Shown piece after piece: positions 59,320 through 64,000 of a stretch of DNA of 64,000 bases. The DNA lies in contig NZ_BSDR01000001.1 of NCBI RefSeq assembly GCF_027925305.1, forward strand, positions 2,073,001-2,137,000, in the 5' to 3' direction. The position numbers were made by a program, and so were the translations under genes. The notes under the pieces are model-generated. The model searched no databases and had not been told where the DNA came from. It worked only from the letters and a program-made list of their open reading frames with translations. Source of the stretch: Desulforhabdus amnigena (lineage in GTDB: Bacteria > Desulfobacterota > Syntrophobacteria > Syntrophobacterales > Syntrophobacteraceae). Each line of letters opens with the position of its first letter. Position 1 is the first letter of the stretch.

Positions 59320-61071
59320 ATGCCAAACAAGCGCGTGGTCATTATCGGCGCTGTGGCTCTCGGCCCCAAAGTGGCATGCAGGCTGAAACGTCTGTTGCCC
59401 GACGCTGAAGTTATCCTGATCGATCAGGAAGAATATATTTCATACGGCGGCTGTGGTATCCCCTATTTTATATCGGGGGATATCAGCGACGTGCGTGAAC
59501 TGATGAGCACCAGCTTCCACATGATCAGAAACACGGAATTTTTTGAGAAGACCAAAGGCGTTCACGCCAGAAACCGTACCAGGGCCCTTTCTATCAACAG
59601 AACAGCCAAGACGATTCGAGTCCGGGATCTTCTCACCGGGAAGGAAGAAGACATTTCCTACGATCAGCTCGTTCTGGCCACCGGCAGCCTGCCCAACCGA
59701 CTGTGTGTGCCAGGTGAGGATCTACCCGGTGTGATGCATGTGACCGACCTCAAATCCGCCATAGCCGTGAAAGAATACATTTCCACGGGGCGGGTGGAAA
59801 AGGCGGTCATCATCGGAGCAAAAGCCGTCGGATGCGAAATGGCCGAAGCTCTGAGCGATCTCTGGGGCATTGACACAACCATCCTGGGAAACAGAGATCA
59901 GATTCTGCCCGGCATCCTGGACCGCCAGATGGCGCGGATGGTCCAAATGCACATGAAGGAGAAGGGAGTCGATGTCCATCTGAACGAAGCCGTGAAGGAG
60001 ATCACCAAGGGAGACGGAGAGCACGCTCTCCGCGTCATCACCTCCCGACAAAACCTGGACGCCGATCTGGTCATTACCTCCGTTGGAGTTCGTCCCAACT
60101 CGGAACTGGCACGCGATGCCGGGCTGCTTGTCTCACCCCGAGGAGCCATTGTCGTCAACCGACGGCTTCAGACCTCGGACCCTGACATCTACGCCGGGGG
60201 CGACTGTATTGAAGTAATGCACCTGGTGACAGGAAAATCCATGTTCTTGCCCCAGGGATCTCTGGCCAACCGTCAAGGTCGTGTCATCGGGACCAACCTG
60301 GCGGGTGGATTCTCCACATTCAACGGAGTGGTAGGAAGCTTTTCCGTCAAGGTTTTCGACCTGGGGGTCGCATCCACGGGGATTTCTGCTCAAACGGCCC
60401 TGAATGAAGGGTTCGATGCGGTCCAGACCCTCGTCGTGCAGGCGGATCGCGCTCATTTCTACCCCACGCAAGACCTCATGTATCTCCAGCTGGTCGTGGA
60501 CCGGAAAACGAGACGACTACTGGGGGCCCAGGGAATCGCACACAACGGGGACGCCCTTGTGGGAAGAATCAATGCCATTGCCGCCATGCTCCCCTACAGG
60601 CCGACCCTGGACGACCTCTCCAATATGGAAGTCGCCTACTCGCCCCCCTTCGCCTCCGCCCTCGATATTGTGAATGCCACCGCCAATACGGCTGAAAATA
60701 TCCTGGACGGATACAACAAGCCCGTAGATGTGGAGGAATTTGAAAAATGCTTCCTCAGTGAGGAGCCAAACGACACCATCTGCCTGGATGTGAGAGGACC
60801 GGCCAACGCTGCGCCCTTTGTGGCCCGTTTTGGCGAAAAATGGGTCAATATTCCCCAGGAAACACTCAACCAGCGCATGTCGGAAGTTCCAAAAGACAAA
60901 AGGCTTTTCGTGATCTGCAATTCCGGAGTACGATCCTACGAGGCGCTGCGTCAACTGGAACATGCGGGCATCTGCGAAGCGCTCAATGTCCAGGGCGGAG
61001 TGGCGGCTCTAAAGAAATCCGGCATCTTGAAGCTAAACGGAGAGGCACAGGAAGAAGAAGGTTCGGAATAA
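59320..61071 (+). CDS. CoA-disulfide-reductase-like FAD oxidoreductase with rhodanese domain
   Basis: 583 residues from the ATG at 59320 behind GGAGAG. The FAD/NAD(P)-binding domains (about 1-320) have VVIIGAVALGP, the redox Cys in ISYGGCGIPYF, VIIGAKAVGCEMAEAL for the NAD site, and YAGGDCIEV. A dimerisation domain follows (about 330-455), and a C-terminal rhodanese domain (about 480-570) with active-site CNSGVRSYEA. This order is that of CoA-disulfide reductase/persulfide reductase (Npsr), which reduces CoA disulfide or polysulfide. In a sulfate reducer it may reduce zero-valent sulfur or maintain thiols. Partners are not adjacent; a BPL_N gene follows after 4 bp. Confidence 0.92.
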   Translation: MPNKRVVIIGAVALGPKVACRLKRLLPDAEVILIDQEEYISYGGCGIPYFISGDISDVRELMSTSFHMIRNTEFFEKTKGVHARNRTRALSINRTAKTIRVRDLLTGKEEDISYDQLVLATGSLPNRLCVPGEDLPGVMHVTDLKSAIAVKEYISTGRVEKAVIIGAKAVGCEMAEALSDLWGIDTTILGNRDQILPGILDRQMARMVQMHMKEKGVDVHLNEAVKEITKGDGEHALRVITSRQNLDADLVITSVGVRPNSELARDAGLLVSPRGAIVVNRRLQTSDPDIYAGGDCIEVMHLVTGKSMFLPQGSLANRQGRVIGTNLAGGFSTFNGVVGSFSVKVFDLGVASTGISAQTALNEGFDAVQTLVVQADRAHFYPTQDLMYLQLVVDRKTRRLLGAQGIAHNGDALVGRINAIAAMLPYRPTLDDLSNMEVAYSPPFASALDIVNATANTAENILDGYNKPVDVEEFEKCFLSEEPNDTICLDVRGPANAAPFVARFGEKWVNIPQETLNQRMSEVPKDKRLFVICNSGVRSYEALRQLEHAGICEALNVQGGVAALKKSGILKLNGEAQEEEGSE

Positions 61072-61075
61072 GTTC

Positions 61076-62389
61076 ATGAAAGAGATCCACGGGAACTGGG
61101 AGGGGCCTCCCCTCGCTCTTTTCTGGGACCAGTCGCTCGTTTGGGGCCTGATTTGCCTGGAAACTCTGCGCAAGCTCGCCATCCCCTTTCAATTGCTGAC
61201 CGGCAGGGAAATTGCGCAAGGGCATCTCGCGGGTTACAGGGTTCTGCTGGTCCCCGGAGGATGGGCTTCCCACAAAATAAAGGCTCTCGGAACGACCGGC
61301 CGGGAAGAAATCTCCCGGTTCATCGAAGAGGGAGGAAGCTATCTGGGCTTTTGTGGAGGTGCAGGGTTGGCTCTCTCGAGCCATCCATCCCTCTGCCTGG
61401 TTCCATTGGAACGTATGCCCCTTTCAGAAAGACTCCCCAGCGCCAGCGGGCAGATATGGGTGCAAGGAAATCCTCAACACCCCACCTGGGAAAACCTTCC
61501 TCCCTGTTTGCCCGTCTCCATCTGGTGGCCTTCCCAGTTTTCTGGGAATCACTCCCGGGAATCGAGTATCCTGGCGACATATGTCCATGCGGGTGAAAAT
61601 TTCATGGTAGCGGATTTGCCCGTCGTGGATCTGCCCCTCGTGTCGGAAGAAGAGGGTGCAATTCCTTGGAAGGAAATGGAAAAGCTTTACGGTATCAACT
61701 TGAATCCGGATAGAATTCTGGGCCATCCCGCTATCATCGAAGTCAAAAAAGGAAAGGGGAGACTGGTTCTCTCCTACCCTCACCTGGAAACTCCTGGAGA
61801 TACCTGGGGGAACTACCTGTTTTTAAATATTCTCAAATACCTGAACAAATCGGCTTCCTCCTGCTCTTCCCGTTCTACCCTGGACGGGCATGTAATGACG
61901 AAAATGTCACGCTTCCCCGGCCCCGCTTCTCTACACTCCTTCCGCCAATCCCTGGAAGCGGCAGACGAACTGATCCGATTTGGAGAAAACCATCTTCTCT
62001 GGCAGTGGAGAAAGCCCTGGTTGCTTCGCTGGCGGCGAGGCATCCGAGGATTGGAATACGGTAGCCTGGCTGTTGCGCTCAAGGCCATCATGGATATAGG
62101 GCAGAGGGTTGCAGCCGGCAGGGAGATCGATACCCCATGGATCGAGGCGGCTACGCGGCTGGAACACAACGTCCAGGAATTCTGCCTGCAGGCAAAGCGT
62201 CTGCTTCTGGAAGAAAAACTGGCCGGCCAGGCAGGAAGCGTCAGCAAACTGGGGAAAGTCAATGAAACGGTGGATCGGCTCCGAGCAGAACTATTCGGAA
62301 GCAAAATGAATCATGGAGGACTCTCTAGGGTGTTGTTCGATGAAATCGACGCTATCCTCCTCAACCTCATCCGTTTGGATAAATGTTAG
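61076..62389 (+). CDS. BPL_N (glutamine amidotransferase-like) domain protein
   Basis: 437 residues. The first 255 match the BPL_N domain, a class I glutamine-amidotransferase-like fold named from biotin-protein ligase: ALFWDQSLVWGLICLETL, VLLVPGGWASHKIKAL, and a nucleophile-elbow-like FCGGAGLAL with Cys. The rest (about 275-437) is alpha-helical and unknown, with SLEAADELIRFGENHLLWQWRKPW. A role as a thiol hydrolase or cofactor ligase is possible. It starts 4 bp after the oxidoreductase gene, so the two are probably co-expressed. Confidence 0.86.
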   Translation: MKEIHGNWEGPPLALFWDQSLVWGLICLETLRKLAIPFQLLTGREIAQGHLAGYRVLLVPGGWASHKIKALGTTGREEISRFIEEGGSYLGFCGGAGLALSSHPSLCLVPLERMPLSERLPSASGQIWVQGNPQHPTWENLPPCLPVSIWWPSQFSGNHSRESSILATYVHAGENFMVADLPVVDLPLVSEEEGAIPWKEMEKLYGINLNPDRILGHPAIIEVKKGKGRLVLSYPHLETPGDTWGNYLFLNILKYLNKSASSCSSRSTLDGHVMTKMSRFPGPASLHSFRQSLEAADELIRFGENHLLWQWRKPWLLRWRRGIRGLEYGSLAVALKAIMDIGQRVAAGREIDTPWIEAATRLEHNVQEFCLQAKRLLLEEKLAGQAGSVSKLGKVNETVDRLRAELFGSKMNHGGLSRVLFDEIDAILLNLIRLDKC

Positions 62390-62437
62390 CGAGGATAGCA
62401 TCGGGACCAAAGATTCTCTGTTCAATGGGAGCCCGCT

Positions 62438-63133
62438 TTGACAATGAAAAACATGAAGAAAAATGTCAAGGGGATGGGGAAAAAACCAAAAATCTTCGCA
62501 GTGGGAGATATTCACGGTTGCTTCGAAAAGCTTGTGCAATTGATGGATCGCCTGCCATTTGATCCAAAGGAAGATTTTTTAGTATTTCTAGGGGATTATA
62601 TTGACAGGGGCAATGAATCCAGCAAAGTGATATCGTATCTGCTGGCGTTGAAAGAACGCTGTCGCAACATTTTCTTCCTCATGGGCAACCATGAACACGT
62701 TCTCCTGGAATATGCCCGCACGGGCGATGAAGAATATCTGAGGATTCTGAGAAAAATCGGCATTGAAGAGACTCTTCGAAGCTACGGAGACAGTCCTGTA
62801 AGGTCCCTTTATGACCTGTCGTTTCTCCCTTCCGATCACAGAAGCTTTTTGGAACAGCTTCTTCCCTATTATGAAACGGAGGATTATCTGTTTGTGCATT
62901 CGGGATTGCCACCGGGGATAGCTCCGGAAAATTGTCCGATCGAAGCGCTTCTATCGGTGCGGGGAACCTTCCTTTGGCATCCGGTGACCCTCGACAAGCT
63001 CATCGTCTTTGGTCACACACCCTTTGAAACCCCCTTTGTCACTTCCGACAAGATCGGCATCGATACGGGTGCGGTCTACGGCAACATGCTGACTGCGGTT
63101 GAGCTGCCCCGCGTCCGCTTCTATCATTCCTGA
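62438..63133 (+). CDS. Calcineurin-like metallophosphoesterase (PPP family)
   Basis: 231-residue serine/threonine protein phosphatase-like enzyme. Metal-binding motifs GDIHGCFEKL, GDYIDRG, GNHEHV, and later His in FVHSGL and FGHTPFETP follow the order of bacterial PPP phosphatases (PrpA, ApaH relatives). Several starts are possible near 62438-62474; the start does not alter the catalytic part. It might remove phosphate from proteins or diadenosine tetraphosphate; sequence does not decide. It converges with the last gene 2 bp away. Confidence 0.92.
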   Translation: MTMKNMKKNVKGMGKKPKIFAVGDIHGCFEKLVQLMDRLPFDPKEDFLVFLGDYIDRGNESSKVISYLLALKERCRNIFFLMGNHEHVLLEYARTGDEEYLRILRKIGIEETLRSYGDSPVRSLYDLSFLPSDHRSFLEQLLPYYETEDYLFVHSGLPPGIAPENCPIEALLSVRGTFLWHPVTLDKLIVFGHTPFETPFVTSDKIGIDTGAVYGNMLTAVELPRVRFYHS

Positions 63134-63135
63134 CG

Positions 63136-64000
63136 TCACGAAGATAACGCCAGCTCATCTTTAAGGCTTTCCAGACGATAATCGCCGGCGAGAAAAGCCT
63201 GCGCAACTTTGTGCGGTAGACTCTCATTGAGCATGGCCGCATCCATCAGCCTGCTGAACCCCAAAAGCTGCCCTAAGGTGGTCAGCCTATCCTGGATCAC
63301 TTCGAGGCAGACTTCCACAATCGAAGCTGTCACTAGGTCTTCTCTCTGATCGGTAAAGAAATCCAGGGACTGCAGTACCTCGGCAATAAAGCGAGCACGC
63401 CTTTGACGCTGGACGGCGCTGGTCCCCCCTCCTTTGAAACGAAACCGAATGTAATTGGCTCGAGAGTTGAGGCCGCAGACTGCGTCGATCATAGCAAAAT
63501 GGTAGTCTAGCCGTGTATTGAGGTTCAAGTAATCCCGGGTGATCATCGCATAGTTCTGGGACCCCACGGGGCGGGCACCGGCGCCGTCCAACAGGGATCT
63601 GCCGAAGAGGTTTGAAACGGCCGCCACCGGCGCGGGTTCATTCCATCTCAGGCCGGAAGTGGTGATTCCCTTCCAGAGGGCAAGCAATGGAGTTGAGAGA
63701 ATATCGTTTGGAGTCATCTTTTTCCTGTTGCATCCTGGAACCACTCCTCCGCCGAGATCGATGATATGAAAATGGAATGGGACGTCTTCGCCCAATCGCA
63801 GCAAGACACTCGAAGCATCCTCCAGAACTTCGTCCCCTGCCGAAAACATGGCCATGACAGCCATTTCATGAGAATAGCGAATGATATCGTGCAGGGATTT
63901 GCACTCCACGATGGAAAATGTGGGACCGTAAGCATCCGTGAGGTTGAGCGGCTCAATCCATTGCCTCAGCCGGGCCGACACGGGGTCGGGCGAGCGAGTG
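63136..64000 (-). CDS. C-terminal part of a PEP/pyruvate-binding-domain protein, 5' end outside window
   Basis: The frame is open to the right edge with no stop, so the gene begins beyond base 64000; a GTG at 63981 is only an internal codon. The 288 visible residues include GSQNYAMITRDYLNLNTRLDYHFAMIDA and YIRFRFKGGGTSAVQRQRRARFIAEVL, which I remember from the C-terminal region of large PEP-synthase/pyruvate-phosphate-dikinase-like proteins of sulfate reducers. The ATP-grasp and phosphohistidine domains would lie outside the window. Its catalytic role therefore cannot be judged from here. Confidence 0.75.
   Translation of the reverse strand, partial: TRSPDPVSARLRQWIEPLNLTDAYGPTFSIVECKSLHDIIRYSHEMAVMAMFSAGDEVLEDASSVLLRLGEDVPFHFHIIDLGGGVVPGCNRKKMTPNDILSTPLLALWKGITTSGLRWNEPAPVAAVSNLFGRSLLDGAGARPVGSQNYAMITRDYLNLNTRLDYHFAMIDAVCGLNSRANYIRFRFKGGGTSAVQRQRRARFIAEVLQSLDFFTDQREDLVTASIVEVCLEVIQDRLTTLGQLLGFSRLMDAAMLNESLPHKVAQAFLAGDYRLESLKDELALSS

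Noticed and set aside
1-64000. tRNA or rRNA genes
   Set aside because: No segment with the conserved T-loop and acceptor pairing was found on reading the intergenic regions by eye; a tRNA search program would settle it.

Overview
The window looks like chromosome from a sulfate-reducing bacterium of the Desulfobacterota, most plausibly the Syntrophobacter/Desulforhabdus lineage. The main evidence is a complete dissimilatory sulfite reductase locus (dsrD, dsrA, dsrB, dsrN, dsrC, ferredoxin), a tetrahaem cytochrome c3, a fused siroheme decarboxylase (AhbA-AhbB, alternative haem pathway) and a selenocysteine-coding HesB-like gene. The lineage assignment is inference from gene content. No rRNA, tRNA, CRISPR array, prophage or transposase was seen. 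Genes are densely packed and about 58 protein genes can be supported.

Layout. 1-1335: 3' part of an unrecognised conserved gene. 1658-7389: five-gene tripartite efflux operon (TolC, HlyD, ABC ATPase, two FtsX-type permeases). 7505-13484: signalling locus with an RsbW-like ATPase, a STAS antagonist, an unusual ABC exporter with an enlarged nucleotide-binding domain, a cyclic-nucleotide-binding protein and a SpoIIE phosphatase. 13494-18042: DD-carboxypeptidase, MreB and a NifA-like sigma-54 activator. 18672-28784: HyuA-like protein with an HDAC-family deacetylase, rlmN, hisI-hisG, a TPR-SPOR protein, an aminotransferase, engB and a divergent CysRS-like protein. 29093-34124: SLC13 permease, hibernation factor fused to a cold-shock-like domain, hydrolase-OsmC fusion, cytochrome c3. 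34313-39631: dsr locus on the minus strand. 40125-44502: TPR protein, SlyD-like FKBP, AhbAB fusion and two unknowns. 44594-52694: a tight seven-gene minus-strand operon joining trehalose synthesis (DUF5752, TreT-like, OtsB, OtsA) to two MscS-type channels and a degenerate P-loop protein. 53110-64000: YbaK, lactonase-like MBL protein, TypA, selenoprotein, DUF3783, zinc-ribbon protein, CoA-disulfide-reductase-like enzyme with rhodanese, BPL_N protein, a phosphoesterase and the 3' end of a PEP/pyruvate-binding protein.

How the genes work together. DsrAB reduces sulfite and hands sulfur to the DsrC C-terminal cysteines; DsrN is thought to amidate siroheme, and the neighbouring ferredoxin and cytochrome c3 are electron carriers. 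The AhbAB fusion diverts siroheme towards haem, which cytochrome c3 needs. The trehalose-channel operon would make a compatible solute on hyperosmotic shock and supply release valves on hypo-osmotic shock.

Intergenic DNA carries at least five families of palindromic repeat. One is a 115-bp element with terminal inverted repeats, present as two near-identical copies in opposite orientation 21.7 kb apart. The most unusual items are the ABC exporter with a triplicated segment inside its ATPase domain, the CysRS paralog that lacks two of four zinc ligands, the osmotic operon with its P-loop-dead partner, the UGA-interrupted selenoprotein gene, and dsrD lying upstream of dsrA behind a CRP/FNR-type palindrome.
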